A DNA stretch of 64,000 bases from CAZMXS01 sp964570325 (GCA_964570325.1 CAZMXS010000010.1:31442-95441); one strand, 5' to 3'. Shown: positions 8,318 to 17,265, counted from the stretch's first letter. Numbers and translations are program-made. The notes: generated by a model not told the origin, from the sequence alone.

Positions 8318-10620
8318 GCGAAAGTATGGATCATATTGCCGACGCAGGGATGCTGGACTTGTTTCGCATGGAGGTCCAGACCCACGCCGCCGCTTTGGAG
8401 ACCGGCCTGGTCCAACTGGAAAGCCACGGCGCATCGCCCGAGCGGATCGAGCCGCTGATGCGGGCCGCCCATTCCATCAAGGGCGCCGCGCGGATTCTCG
8501 GCCTGACGGCGTGCGTCAACCTGGCCCACCAGGCGGAAGATATCTTCGTCGCGGCGCAGGAGAACCGGCTGGTTATTGACGCGGGGATGATTGACCAGTT
8601 GCTCAAGGTGAATGATTTTTTCAAACGGCTGGGCGCGGTGGCCGCCGAAAAAATACCGGTCTGGCTGGAGGAACATGCGCCGGAAATCACGGAACTGCAA
8701 ACCCGGCTGGCCGGTATTGCCGCCGGCCGGCCCGCGCCACCCGCCGCCGGCGCCCAGCGCGCGCCGATTGACGTCACCCCGTCGCCGGCATCGCCGCCGA
8801 CCGGCATCGCCGCCGAGCCGACGCCGGAACCCGAGACCAAGCCGGCCGCGAAACCGGCGGAGGAACCCAGCGTGGGCGACAGCGCCGTCCTGGTCACCGC
8901 CGCCACGCTGAACCGGTTGATGGGGTTGGCGGGCGAGTGCATGGTCGAAGCCCGCCGCCTGCACGATTTTTCGCAGGCGCTGCTCAAGCTCAAGGCGCGG
9001 CAGGTCCAACTGGGAACTCTTTTCGAGCGGCTGCAGGAGGCGGCCAGCCATTGTGGCGCCGATCCCGCCGCGCGGCTGGCGCTGGAGGAGGTGACGGGCA
9101 AGATCGGCGACTGCAAAGAGCTGCTGGGCCAGACGATAGACGCTTTCGAAGCCTATTCGCTGCGCACCGAGGAGTTGACCACGCGTTTGTATAACGCCGC
9201 GATCGCCGCGCGCATGCGCCCATTCAGCGACGGCACCAAGGGGTTCCCGCGGCTGGTCCGTGATCTGGCGCGCCAGTTGGGCAAGCAAATTGCCTTCCAT
9301 ATTTCCGGGGCCAATACCCGCGTGGATCGCGATGTGCTGGCGCGGCTGGAGGCGCCGCTCAACCATATCCTGCGCAATGCCTGCGACCATGGCATTGAGC
9401 CGCCCGCCGAGCGTCGCGCCGCCGGCAAGCCTGCGGAAGGGCAGGTTCGGCTGGCCGCCGAACATCGCGCCGGTATGCTTTTCATTTCCGTGAGCGATGA
9501 CGGCCGCGGCGCCGACCCCGAGAAAATCCGCGCCAAAGTGGTGGAGAAACGACTTGCGCCGGCGGACATGGCGGCGCACATGTCGGACGCCGAACTGTTG
9601 GAATTCCTGTTCCTGCCCGGCTTTTCCACGGCGGAACAGGTGACCGACCTATCCGGCCGCGGCGTCGGCATGGACGTGGTGCAGAACATGGTGCAGGAGG
9701 TTGGCGGCGCCGTCCGGATGCTGTCCGAGCCCGGCCGCGGCTCGACGGTCCAGATGCAGTTGCCGTTAACGCTGTCGGTCACCCGCGCGCTGATTGTCGA
9801 GATCGGCGGCGAATTGTATGCTTTTCACCTTGCGCGCGTGGATCGCGTTTTGAAAGTGGCGCGCGCGGATGTCCGGCTCGTCGAGGACCGGCCCTACATC
9901 ACCTGCGACCAACGGCACATCGGGCTGATTCCCGCGTATCAGCCGCTGGGGCTGGCCGCCGCGGCCGCGCCGACGGGCGACCGGGTGCCCGTGGTGCTGA
10001 TCAGCGATCGGACGACGGCTTACGGGTTGGTGGTAGACCGGCTGGTCGGCGAGCGTGAATTGGTGGTCCGGCCGCTGGACGCGCGCCTGGGCAAGGTGCC
10101 GGACATCAGCGCCGCCGCCGTGCTGGAGGATGGCGCGCCCGTGTTGATTCTCGACGAGGACGACCTGGTGCGGACGATTGACAACCTGCTGGGCTCGGGC
10201 CGGGTGATGAAACTTCGCCAGGCGCGGGTCCAGGCCGCGGCCCGCCCGGCCCGGCGCATCCTGGTGGTGGACGACTCGATTACCGTGCGCGAGGTCGAGC
10301 GGCGCCTGCTCGAAAATCGTGGCTTCGAGGTGGACACGGCGGTGGACGGCATGGACGGCTGGAACCGGGTACGGTCGGCGGCCTACGACCTGGTGATTTC
10401 AGACGTGGACATGCCGCGCATGAACGGGATCGAACTGGTCACCCGAATCAAGCAGGATGCGGCGCTCAAGCGGATTCCGGTGATGATCATCTCCTACAAG
10501 GACCGCGAAGAGGATCGCCTGCGCGGCCTGGAGGCCGGGGCGAACTACTACCTGGCCAAGAGCAGCTTCCAGGACGAGGGGCTGATCCAGGCGGTCAACG
10601 AACTGATCGGGGAGGGGTAG
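8314..10620 (+). CDS. Hybrid chemotaxis-type histidine kinase CheA-REC (WspE-like)
   Basis: The 768-residue kinase has, in order: an HPt domain with phospho-His in RAAHSIKGAAR (His53); an Ala/Pro/Glu linker; a dimerisation helix region; an HATPase with HILRNACDHGIEPP, SDDGRGADPEKIR and DLSGRGVGMDVV; a CheW-like domain; and a C-terminal receiver (ILVVDDSITVRE, phospho-Asp in ISDVDMPRMNG, Lys in YLAKSS). A fused receiver is the hallmark of WspE-type kinases, where it can act as a phosphate sink. It should phosphorylate CheB and the REC-phosphatase encoded just downstream. Confidence 0.95.
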   Translation: MSESMDHIADAGMLDLFRMEVQTHAAALETGLVQLESHGASPERIEPLMRAAHSIKGAARILGLTACVNLAHQAEDIFVAAQENRLVIDAGMIDQLLKVNDFFKRLGAVAAEKIPVWLEEHAPEITELQTRLAGIAAGRPAPPAAGAQRAPIDVTPSPASPPTGIAAEPTPEPETKPAAKPAEEPSVGDSAVLVTAATLNRLMGLAGECMVEARRLHDFSQALLKLKARQVQLGTLFERLQEAASHCGADPAARLALEEVTGKIGDCKELLGQTIDAFEAYSLRTEELTTRLYNAAIAARMRPFSDGTKGFPRLVRDLARQLGKQIAFHISGANTRVDRDVLARLEAPLNHILRNACDHGIEPPAERRAAGKPAEGQVRLAAEHRAGMLFISVSDDGRGADPEKIRAKVVEKRLAPADMAAHMSDAELLEFLFLPGFSTAEQVTDLSGRGVGMDVVQNMVQEVGGAVRMLSEPGRGSTVQMQLPLTLSVTRALIVEIGGELYAFHLARVDRVLKVARADVRLVEDRPYITCDQRHIGLIPAYQPLGLAAAAAPTGDRVPVVLISDRTTAYGLVVDRLVGERELVVRPLDARLGKVPDISAAAVLEDGAPVLILDEDDLVRTIDNLLGSGRVMKLRQARVQAAARPARRILVVDDSITVREVERRLLENRGFEVDTAVDGMDGWNRVRSAAYDLVISDVDMPRMNGIELVTRIKQDAALKRIPVMIISYKDREEDRLRGLEAGANYYLAKSSFQDEGLIQAVNELIGEG

Positions 10621-10678
10621 GATGGGCATGGTCAAATCACCCATGTCGAATACCGATTGGGTTGGCTTGGGTTGAGCC

Positions 10679-11707
10679 ATGCGCATCGGCATTGTCAACG
10701 ATATGCGGCTGGCGGTTGAAGCGCTCCGGCGCGTGGTGACCGGCGCGCCGGGCTACACCGTGGCTTGGGTGGCCTACGATGGAGCCGAGGCGGTTGCCAA
10801 GTGCGCGCAGGATACGCCGGACTTGGTGCTGATGGACCTGATCATGCCGGTCATGGACGGCGTCCGCGCGACTGCCGAAATCATGCGCCGCTCGCCGTGC
10901 GCCGTGCTGGTCGTGACCGCGACGGTTGAAGGTCACGCCGCCAAAGTTTTTGAAGCGATGGGTTGCGGGGCGCTGGATGCCGTGGCGACGCCGGTGCTGG
11001 GGCCCGACGGGAAAATCCAAGGCGGTGAGGCGCTGCTGGCCAAGATCGCCAACCTGGCCCGCCTGACCGGACGGCGGGAGGCAAGCGAGCCGCCGGTCCG
11101 GCCGGCCGCGCGGCTCGCGTTCGAGGCGCCCGGAACCGCGCCGCTGGTCGCGATCGGCGCTTCCACCGGCGGCCCCAAGGCGCTGGCCGACGTGCTCGGC
11201 GCGGCGCCGGCCGATCTTGGCGCGGGCATCGTCGTCATTCAGCACGTGGATGTCCAGTTCGCCGGCGGCCTGGCCGATTGGCTGGGCAGCCAGTGCCGCT
11301 TGCCGGTCCGGCTGGCGGTCGAAGGCGGCGAAGTGGTTTGCAATCAGATTCTGTTGGCCGCCAGCAATGACCACCTGGCGCTGGGGGCCGATCGGCGGCT
11401 GCACTACACGGCAGACCCGAAAGAGTGCGCTTATCGGCCGTCGGTGGACGCCTTTTTTCGCAGCGCCTTGAAATACTGGCCGCGGCGGGACTTGGCGATC
11501 CTGCTGACCGGCATGGGCCGGGACGGAGCGGCGGGCCTGCTGGAACTGCGGCGCGCCGGCTGGCACACGATCGCGCAGGATGAGCGCAGCAGCGTGTTGT
11601 ACGGCATGCCCAAGGCCGCCGCGGAAATCGGCGCGGCGGTTGAGATTCTGCCGCCGGATCGAATTCGGGAGGCGATAATTCAATTCGCGCGGCAAGCCCG
11701 AGTGTGA
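10679..11707 (+). CDS. CheB-type protein-glutamate methylesterase (WspF-like)
   Basis: A receiver domain (phospho-Asp in LVLMDLIMPVMDG) precedes the methylesterase domain with catalytic Ser in IGASTGGP, His in VVIQHVDVQF and Asp in LLTGMGRDGA. The 342-residue length is standard. It demethylates receptor glutamates and resets the pathway. A 58-bp spacer separates it from the kinase gene. The phosphorylatable Asp and full triad predict an active enzyme. Confidence 0.93.
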   Translation: MRIGIVNDMRLAVEALRRVVTGAPGYTVAWVAYDGAEAVAKCAQDTPDLVLMDLIMPVMDGVRATAEIMRRSPCAVLVVTATVEGHAAKVFEAMGCGALDAVATPVLGPDGKIQGGEALLAKIANLARLTGRREASEPPVRPAARLAFEAPGTAPLVAIGASTGGPKALADVLGAAPADLGAGIVVIQHVDVQFAGGLADWLGSQCRLPVRLAVEGGEVVCNQILLAASNDHLALGADRRLHYTADPKECAYRPSVDAFFRSALKYWPRRDLAILLTGMGRDGAAGLLELRRAGWHTIAQDERSSVLYGMPKAAAEIGAAVEILPPDRIREAIIQFARQARV

Positions 11708-11730
11708 TATGAAAAAAACAACAGGGTAAC

Positions 11731-11755
11731 CTTAACTTTGAACCTTGAAATTTGA
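11731..11755. repeat. Heptamer tandem repeat (ACTTTGA ACCTTGA AATTTGA)
   Basis: Three related 7-bp units lie directly before the REC-phosphatase gene. Units of the same type recur before argJ (17778-17857). The function is unknown; they sit where leader or regulatory sequence would be expected. Confidence 0.4.
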
Positions 11756-11765
11756 TTGGTCCCAC

Positions 11766-12959
11766 ATGTCCCCAACTGGAAAAGAGCAGGAAACCGCCCC
11801 AACCGGGGTCAGCGCGCACCTCATCACGGTGCTGCTGGTTGACGATCAGTTGATGATCGGCGAAGCGGTGCGCCGGATGCTGGCCGAGGAACAAGACATT
11901 CGTTTTCATTACTGCCGCAATCCGACAGAGGCGGTCCAGACAGCGGTCCAGGTCGAACCCACGGTGATCCTGCAAGACCTGGTCATGCCGGACATTGACG
12001 GCCTGACACTGGTCAAATACTACCGCGCCAACGCGAAGACCCGGGACATCCCGCTGATTGTGCTCTCGACCAAGGAGGAGCCGCGCGTCAAGGCCGACGC
12101 CTTCGCGCTTGGCGCCAACGACTACCTGGTGAAGCTGCCCGACAAGATCGAGCTGATCGCCCGCATCCGCTACCACTCGCGGGGCTATATTAACATGCTC
12201 CAGCGCAACGAGGCGGTCCGGCAGTTGGAGGAGGAACTGGCGGAGGCCGCCGCCTATGTGAAGAACCTGCTGCCGCCGCCGCTGGCCGACGGGCCGATCC
12301 GCACCGACTGGCGGTTCATCACGTCCACCTCGCTCGGGGGCGATTCGCTGGGCTATCATTGGCTGGACGACGACCATTTCGCGCTGTTCCTGCTGGATGT
12401 CTGCGGGCATGGGGTTGGCGCCGCCCTGCTCTCGGTTTCCGTGATGAACGTCCTGCGTTCGCAGACGTTGCCGGACACCGATTTCCGCGATCCCGCGCAG
12501 GTGCTCCGCGCGCTGAACGACAATTTCCAGATGGAGAAGCAGAACGGCATGTATTTCACAATCTGGTATGGCGTATACCGGGCATCCGCGCGCCGCCTGG
12601 TCTATGCCAGCGGCGGCCATCCGCCGGCCCTGTTTATATCCGATGGCGGCGGCGCGCGCGTCACCCGGTTGGAAGCGCGCAACATGATCATCGGCGGCAT
12701 GCCGGACATGCCGTTCAGCAGCCAGGAATTTGTGATAGACCGGCCCGGCCGCCTTTATCTGTTCAGCGACGGGGTGTATGAGGTCAACTGCCCGGGCGGC
12801 GGTGTCTGGACGTTCGATGCCTTTGTGGAATTCATGGCGGCCCAGCCGCCGGCGGAGCCTCCGCCGGTGATGGACCGCCTCCTGGCGCATGCGCGTCGGC
12901 TGAACGGATCGGACGTGCTGCCGGACGATTTTTCGATGGTCGAATTTCATTTGCGATGA
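11766..12959 (+). CDS. Response regulator with SpoIIE/PP2C-type serine phosphatase output (WspR receiver, swapped output)
   Basis: The receiver (about residues 20-140) closely resembles that of WspR: LLVDDQLMIGEAVRR, VILQDLVMPDIDGLTLV, IVLSTKE and GANDYLVKLPDKIELIARI. A coiled helix (NEAVRQLEEELAEA) leads to a PPM/SpoIIE phosphatase with GGDSLGY, LDVCGHGVGAALL, ASGGHPPAL, LFSDGVYE and DDFSMVEF, so metal-binding aspartates are present. It should dephosphorylate a Ser/Thr on a STAS partner, very likely the product of the next gene, whose start overlaps this stop (ATGA). Start: ATG 11766; a TTG at 11745 is an alternative. No GGDEF domain is present. Confidence 0.92.
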   Translation: MSPTGKEQETAPTGVSAHLITVLLVDDQLMIGEAVRRMLAEEQDIRFHYCRNPTEAVQTAVQVEPTVILQDLVMPDIDGLTLVKYYRANAKTRDIPLIVLSTKEEPRVKADAFALGANDYLVKLPDKIELIARIRYHSRGYINMLQRNEAVRQLEEELAEAAAYVKNLLPPPLADGPIRTDWRFITSTSLGGDSLGYHWLDDDHFALFLLDVCGHGVGAALLSVSVMNVLRSQTLPDTDFRDPAQVLRALNDNFQMEKQNGMYFTIWYGVYRASARRLVYASGGHPPALFISDGGGARVTRLEARNMIIGGMPDMPFSSQEFVIDRPGRLYLFSDGVYEVNCPGGGVWTFDAFVEFMAAQPPAEPPPVMDRLLAHARRLNGSDVLPDDFSMVEFHLR

Positions 12960-13321
12960 TTCGCGGAGCGCGTGACATGGAACTCAAAGTTATCCGGATG
13001 GACGAGCGGGTCACCCACTTGGCCATCAGCGGCAAACTGGATATCAACACCGTAATGGCGGGCGAGCCGGATTTCTGGGCGCACACGGTCGGCCGCCAGA
13101 AACCCGCGTTGGTGGATATTGCCGGCGTCACATTTCTTGGCTCGATGGGCATTCGGATGCTGTTGAACGCCTTCCTGACCCTGAAAGACAAGGGCGTCCC
13201 GTTGATCCTGCTCAATCCGCCGCCGCTGATCGAAAAAACCTTCAAGCATGCCGGCCTGCTGGATCTGCTGGCGATCGAGCGCGACGAGCGGCAGGCGCTG
13301 GAAAAACTGGGGGCCGGATGA
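12956..13321 (+). CDS. STAS-domain protein, anti-sigma factor antagonist type
   Basis: A stand-alone 121-residue STAS domain: LAISGKLDINTV forms the first strands, and ALVDIAGVTFLGSMGIRMLL is the phosphorylation loop with a candidate Ser (usual SpoIIAA sequence is D-S-S-G). By the family model, the dephosphorylated form binds an anti-sigma kinase of the RsbW type and frees a sigma factor, though other partners are possible. Double ATGA overlaps with the upstream phosphatase and downstream dipeptidase imply fixed stoichiometry. No HPK/RsbW-like kinase lies in the window. An in-frame ATG at 12977 is an alternative start. Confidence 0.87.
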   Translation: MIRGARDMELKVIRMDERVTHLAISGKLDINTVMAGEPDFWAHTVGRQKPALVDIAGVTFLGSMGIRMLLNAFLTLKDKGVPLILLNPPPLIEKTFKHAGLLDLLAIERDERQALEKLGAG

Positions 13322-13956
13322 ACCGGCGGCTCGTTTGGTTGGGCCTGTTGCTGGCGCTGCCGGCCGTCGCCGAGCAGCCGGACTTGATCGCCGTCACCGC
13401 GGCCGCGCCGGGCATCCGACTCGATATCCGCTATGCCACCAGCAACAATTTTACCGGCCAGGCGGTGTACCCGGCGGCCGAGGCCTACCTGCGTCGTCCC
13501 GTGGCCGAAAAGCTGGCGGCGGTCGAGGCGGAATTGGAAACGCAGAACCTCGGATTGAAAGTATTCGACGCGTATCGCCCGCTCGCCGTGCAAAAGCGGT
13601 TCTGGGAGATTATGCCCGACGAGCGCTACGTCGCCGACCCGCAAAAAGGTTCGCGGCATAATCGCGGTTCGGCGGTGGATGTGACCCTGGTGCGCCGCGA
13701 TACGGGGATTGAGCTGCCGATGCCGACCCCTTATGACGACTTCACCGAAAAGGCCGGTTGGGCGTATACCAACTTCCCTCCGGAAGTGTTGCGCAATCGT
13801 GAACTGCTGCGGGAGGTTATGACCCGCCACGGCTTCCTGCCGTTCCCGACCGAATGGTGGCACTACGACGACGCGGCTTGGACCAATTACAGCATCCTGG
13901 ATATCAATTTCAGCGATCTGAATGCCGCCCCGTGCCCGGCGCCGGCTGCGCCCTGA
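13318..13956 (+). CDS. D-alanyl-D-alanine dipeptidase, M15D (VanX/DdpX-like), secreted
   Basis: After a short signal peptide (MNRRLVWLGLLLALPAVA) the 212-residue protein shows the zinc dipeptidase motifs: FDAYRP, SRHNRGSAVDVTL (Zn-binding SxHxxGxAxD) and EWWHY (catalytic Glu and third Zn ligand). It hydrolyses D-Ala-D-Ala, either in peptidoglycan recycling or turnover. A vancomycin-resistance role is not supported, because no vanH/vanA is adjacent. It is the last gene of the chemosensory operon, overlapping the STAS gene by ATGA, and its 3' end overlaps the convergent EEP gene by 47 bp. Confidence 0.9.
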   Translation: MNRRLVWLGLLLALPAVAEQPDLIAVTAAAPGIRLDIRYATSNNFTGQAVYPAAEAYLRRPVAEKLAAVEAELETQNLGLKVFDAYRPLAVQKRFWEIMPDERYVADPQKGSRHNRGSAVDVTLVRRDTGIELPMPTPYDDFTEKAGWAYTNFPPEVLRNRELLREVMTRHGFLPFPTEWWHYDDAAWTNYSILDINFSDLNAAPCPAPAAP

Positions 13957-14683
13957 TTTCAAAATCGCAGACCAACGGCAGGTGATCGGAGAGCGTCACT
14001 TGCGGGATGGCGAAGCCCGTCACCTCGATTTCCGGGCTGCAGAGAATGAAATCCAATTGCCGGCGCGGCGCGCGGCTGGGGAAGGTGGGCAGATTGCTGA
14101 GGTTGGCGGTCTGCAAGCCGGTGGCGGCCAGGAACAACTGCAACTCGCGGTGGCCCCACAGGACATTGAAATCGCCGGCGACAATGAACGGCCGTTTCAC
14201 ATCGCCCAGCAGGGAGTGCAGGTCGCGCAACTGGTAGTGCCGGTGGCGGAACTTGAGCGAAAGGTGGACGAGGAAAATAGTCAGATCCTCCAGCTCCAGT
14301 TCCAGCACCAGCCGTTTCATTCCCTTTTCAAAGAAGTGGAACTTTTCGCCCTTGATTTTGTCGTTGGTCAGGAACGCGTTGACTTGTTTGCTGAACAGCG
14401 GCAACTTGCCGGCCAGCGAGTTGTGGTGATACTTGGAATAGGAGGAGTGGTAGTGGCCCAATGCACGGGCGATTACTTCGGCCTGGTTCTGCCGGCCGCT
14501 GCGGAACGAGCCGCTGTCCACCTCAACCAGCCCGATAATATCGGCGTTGACTGATTTGATGAACTCGATGAGTTTGTCCAGATTGCGGGCGGTTTTCCTC
14601 AAGTAGCCGCCGAAAGGCAGGGGGAAATGAAAGTTTCGTCCGGTGCCCGTGCCATAACGCACATTGTAGAGCAACAAGCGCAT
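13910..14683 (-). CDS. Endonuclease/exonuclease/phosphatase (EEP) family protein
   Basis: The 257-residue protein starts MRLLLYNVRYGTG, the EEP first strand, followed by IIGLVEVDSG (metal-binding Glu), FLVHLSLKFRH, VAGDFNVLWG (Asp/Asn of the active site), RQLDFILCSPEI and LSDHLPLVCDF (catalytic Asp-His). All core residues are present, so it is probably an active Mg-dependent phosphodiesterase or phosphatase; the substrate cannot be told from sequence. No signal peptide is seen. The open frame continues upstream of the chosen ATG, but that part lacks family similarity. Confidence 0.85.
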   Translation of the reverse strand: MRLLLYNVRYGTGTGRNFHFPLPFGGYLRKTARNLDKLIEFIKSVNADIIGLVEVDSGSFRSGRQNQAEVIARALGHYHSSYSKYHHNSLAGKLPLFSKQVNAFLTNDKIKGEKFHFFEKGMKRLVLELELEDLTIFLVHLSLKFRHRHYQLRDLHSLLGDVKRPFIVAGDFNVLWGHRELQLFLAATGLQTANLSNLPTFPSRAPRRQLDFILCSPEIEVTGFAIPQVTLSDHLPLVCDFEIRAQPAPGTGRHSDR

Positions 14684-14777
14684 ATTTACGGACAAAGTAT
14701 GACGAACCCGCGGTGAAATGGCAAATAACGAAAGGGGCAGATCGCCTGCGGGGCATAAGGCCATGAATGCACTATCT

Positions 14778-16532
14778 TCAAGCGAGGGCGGCCGGCAATT
14801 GAACGGCGCGCGCGCCGCGTACAGAGTTGACCAGCCAGATTCGCTCGGCCGCGCGCAAATCGGAGCGCGTCAGGACGCGCTCGCATACCCGCCTTTGAGC
14901 CAGCAGCCAGGCGCGGTATGTGCCGGGCAGCAGACCGCAGACGACTGGCGGAGTGTAGAATTGCCCGTTGCGCTCCACGACGAGGTTGGCGATAGTGGAT
15001 TCCGTCAGTTCCCCTTTTTCATTCCAGAGGATGACTTCCTCACAATCCGGCCGTTCGGCCAGCTTTTCCGCATAGATCGCGCGCCGGGTGGTTTTATGAA
15101 AAAGAAAGACATTGGATGAATCCACCGGCGTTCGCGCCAGGCCCACGCGGCCGGCCGACACGCGGGCCGCCAGAGGGCGCCACGCGGGCGATCCCGCCAG
15201 CCGGCCGTCGCGCCCGACCCGGAGCCGCACCCGACAGGGGCCTGCCGGAAACGCCGGGGTCAACGATTCAAGTTCTGCGCGCACCGCTTCGATATTCAGC
15301 GGAATGGAAAAGTACGCAGCCGAATCGGCAAGGCGCGCCAGATGCCAGTCTAGGAGAAAATAACCTTTTCCCGGCTCCCAGCGCAGGGTTTCCAGCAGCT
15401 CAAAATCCGCCGGCGGATCTGAAACCACCCGCGCCTTAAGGAGACACTCGTTGTATTCGCCGGAAGCCGTGGAATCCCAGACGACCCCCCCGCCGGTGCC
15501 GTATTCCGCCCGGCCCGCCCGACGGTCAATCAGCACGGTGCGGATCGCCACGTTGAACTGGGCGCGACCTCCAGGCGCCGCGTATCCGATGCAGCCGGTA
15601 TAAACCCGCCGCGGGTCCGTTTCCAACTCGGCAATAATGCCCATCGTCGCCGGTTTGGGCGCGCCGGTGATCGAGGCGGCCGGGAAGAGCGCCTGAAAAA
15701 TGTCCGCCAGACCGGCCGCGGTCCGCCCGCTCACCGTGGAAGTCATCTGCCACACCGCGGGATGCCGCTCAACATCGAAGAGGCTTTCCGCCACAACGCT
15801 GCCGGGCGCCGCGACACGCCCAATATCGTTGCGGACCATGTCCACAATCATAATGTTCTCGGCGCGGTTCTTGGGCGAAACTTTGAGCTGGTTGGCCTGG
15901 AGCGCGTCCTCGGCCGTGGTCCGGCCGCGCGCCGCCGTGCCTTTCATCGGCCGGGAGAGCAGTCTTTCACCCTCCCGCTCGAAGAACAATTCCGGTGAAG
16001 CCGAGCAGATGGCCCAGTCGCCAATGTCCACGAAGGCCGCATACGGCGCTTGCTGCGCGGCCGCCAGCCGGGCGAACCATTCCCAGGCATCGCCGGTGAA
16101 TGGGGCGCGCAGGCGGAAGGTATAATTAACCTGATAGGTCCGGCCCTCGGCGATATACGCCTTGATTCGCGCGATGGCTTGCGCGTGGCGGTCCGGCGCG
16201 ACGGCGGATTCCCATTTCGCGGGCGTGGCTGGCGGCGGGCCCCGTGGGCCGGGTGGCGCGACCCGTTCCGGCGAGGCGAACACGCCGAAGCAAAGCAGCG
16301 GAAATCCGCTTTCATCCGCGCGCACCGGCAAGGCCGGATCGAACGCCGGCGCGGCCTCATAGGCCATGAACCCGGCGGCGTAGAGCCGCCCGCGCGCGAT
16401 GCGCGCCTCGATCGCGCGCAGGGCCGGCACGACCCCGGCCGGTTCGCGAACGCAAAAGACTTCCGCCGGCTCGCGGAAATGCAGCCAATGACCGCGCCGG
16501 GCATCCCGCAGCAGTATGTTGATATTCGCCAT
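14778..16532 (-). CDS. pabBC: Aminodeoxychorismate synthase component I / 4-amino-4-deoxychorismate lyase fusion (PabB-PabC)
   Basis: The N-terminal two thirds are a chorismate-binding enzyme (GRTYQVNYTFRLR, SASPELFFERE, RPMKGTAARG, NIMIVDMVRNDIGRV, FPAASITGAPK, GEYNECLLKAR). The C-terminal third (from about residue 390) is a class IV aminotransferase-fold lyase: DWHLARLADSA, HKTTRRAIY with the likely PLP lysine, and ELTESTIANLVV. Together they convert chorismate plus an amino donor into 4-aminobenzoate for folate. folK lies at 26246 in the same window. Fused PabB-PabC proteins are known in several bacteria. It is a single 584-residue gene divergent from rplM. Confidence 0.92.
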   Translation of the reverse strand: MANINILLRDARRGHWLHFREPAEVFCVREPAGVVPALRAIEARIARGRLYAAGFMAYEAAPAFDPALPVRADESGFPLLCFGVFASPERVAPPGPRGPPPATPAKWESAVAPDRHAQAIARIKAYIAEGRTYQVNYTFRLRAPFTGDAWEWFARLAAAQQAPYAAFVDIGDWAICSASPELFFEREGERLLSRPMKGTAARGRTTAEDALQANQLKVSPKNRAENIMIVDMVRNDIGRVAAPGSVVAESLFDVERHPAVWQMTSTVSGRTAAGLADIFQALFPAASITGAPKPATMGIIAELETDPRRVYTGCIGYAAPGGRAQFNVAIRTVLIDRRAGRAEYGTGGGVVWDSTASGEYNECLLKARVVSDPPADFELLETLRWEPGKGYFLLDWHLARLADSAAYFSIPLNIEAVRAELESLTPAFPAGPCRVRLRVGRDGRLAGSPAWRPLAARVSAGRVGLARTPVDSSNVFLFHKTTRRAIYAEKLAERPDCEEVILWNEKGELTESTIANLVVERNGQFYTPPVVCGLLPGTYRAWLLAQRRVCERVLTRSDLRAAERIWLVNSVRGARAVQLPAALA

Positions 16533-16747
16533 CCCGTCACCCCGCCGGGCCCAGGTTGTTAAACCGCTTCATGCTCCTCAATTGGCCCATCCGGGCGCGA
16601 GCAGAAAATGCGCGCCGCGCATTGGGTCAAGCGGGAAGGGATCCTGCCGAATGAAGCGGGTTGGATGGTTCATGCCGGTTCATCGGCAACCCGGGCCACC
16701 CGCCCTCCGGCCGCGGTTTCCGTCCCCAGGAAATTCAAAAGAAAAAA
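16533..16747. other. Intergenic spacer between pabBC and the rplM promoter
   Basis: These 215 bases hold divergent upstream regions for pabBC (minus) and rplM (plus). I see no convincing small gene. The right end becomes A-rich just before the rplM promoter. Confidence 0.4.
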
Positions 16748-16776
16748 TTGACACCATATCGCCGCTCCTTTAATCT
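16748..16776 (+). promoter_or_regulatory. Sigma70-type promoter of rplM-rpsI
   Basis: TTGACA at 16748-16753, a spacer of exactly 17 bases, and TAATCT at 16771-16776. This is the clearest housekeeping promoter in the window. Transcription would start near 16783, leaving a leader of about 30 bases before rplM. Confidence 0.75.
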
Positions 16777-16812
16777 CCGCCCCTCTATGTGTTGAACAAG
16801 GGCGATTTCCGT

Positions 16813-17241
16813 ATGAAAACGACGTTACCCCGCGAAGCGGATTTGAAGAAACAGTGGTTTGTGATTGACGCCACGGACAAGCCGGCTGGCCGGCTGGCCG
16901 TGCGCATTGCCAACATCCTGCGCGGCAAGACCAAGCCGATTTATACGCCGCACATGGACACCGGCGACTTCGTTGTCGTGATCAATGCGGCGAAGGTCAA
17001 GCTCAGCGGTCGGAAGGACGAGCAGAAGAAGTATCAGAGCTATTCCGGTTTTCCGGGCGGCCACCGGTTCACCAAGGCCGGCGTTATTCGCGCTCGCAAG
17101 CCGGCGTATCTCATTGCGCATGCGGTGAAAGACATGCTGCCGCGGAACAAGCTCAGCCGCCAGTTGATCCGGCGGCTCAAGATTTACGCCGGCGCGGAAC
17201 ACCCGCACGCGGCGCAGAACCCGCAGGCCATCGGCCTGTAA
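16813..17241 (+). CDS. rplM: 50S ribosomal protein L13
   Basis: The 142-residue product aligns along its length with L13: WFVIDATDKPAGRLAVRIANILRGK, YTPHMDTGDFVVVINA, VKDMLPRNKLSRQLIRRLKIYAGAEHPHAAQNPQ. The start at ATG 16813 (MKTTLP) matches the usual L13 N-terminus; a GTG at 16787-16791 would add eight residues and sit on the expected transcription start. It forms the conserved rplM-rpsI pair. Confidence 0.97.
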   Translation: MKTTLPREADLKKQWFVIDATDKPAGRLAVRIANILRGKTKPIYTPHMDTGDFVVVINAAKVKLSGRKDEQKKYQSYSGFPGGHRFTKAGVIRARKPAYLIAHAVKDMLPRNKLSRQLIRRLKIYAGAEHPHAAQNPQAIGL

Positions 17242-17265
17242 ACGGATCAACGGAGGAAGTCAGCC

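Noticed and set aside
11235..12950. Long antisense frame opposite cheB and the REC-phosphatase
   Set aside because: It is a shadow of high-GC codon structure; the sense proteins carry full family motifs while the antisense product has none. The same applies to antisense frames opposite cheA (8158-9579) and the second giant gene (58420-60144).
13318..13956. Vancomycin-resistance cluster
   Set aside because: VanX/DdpX-type peptidases also occur in wall turnover; vanH, vanA and vanRS are absent and the gene belongs to a chemosensory operon.
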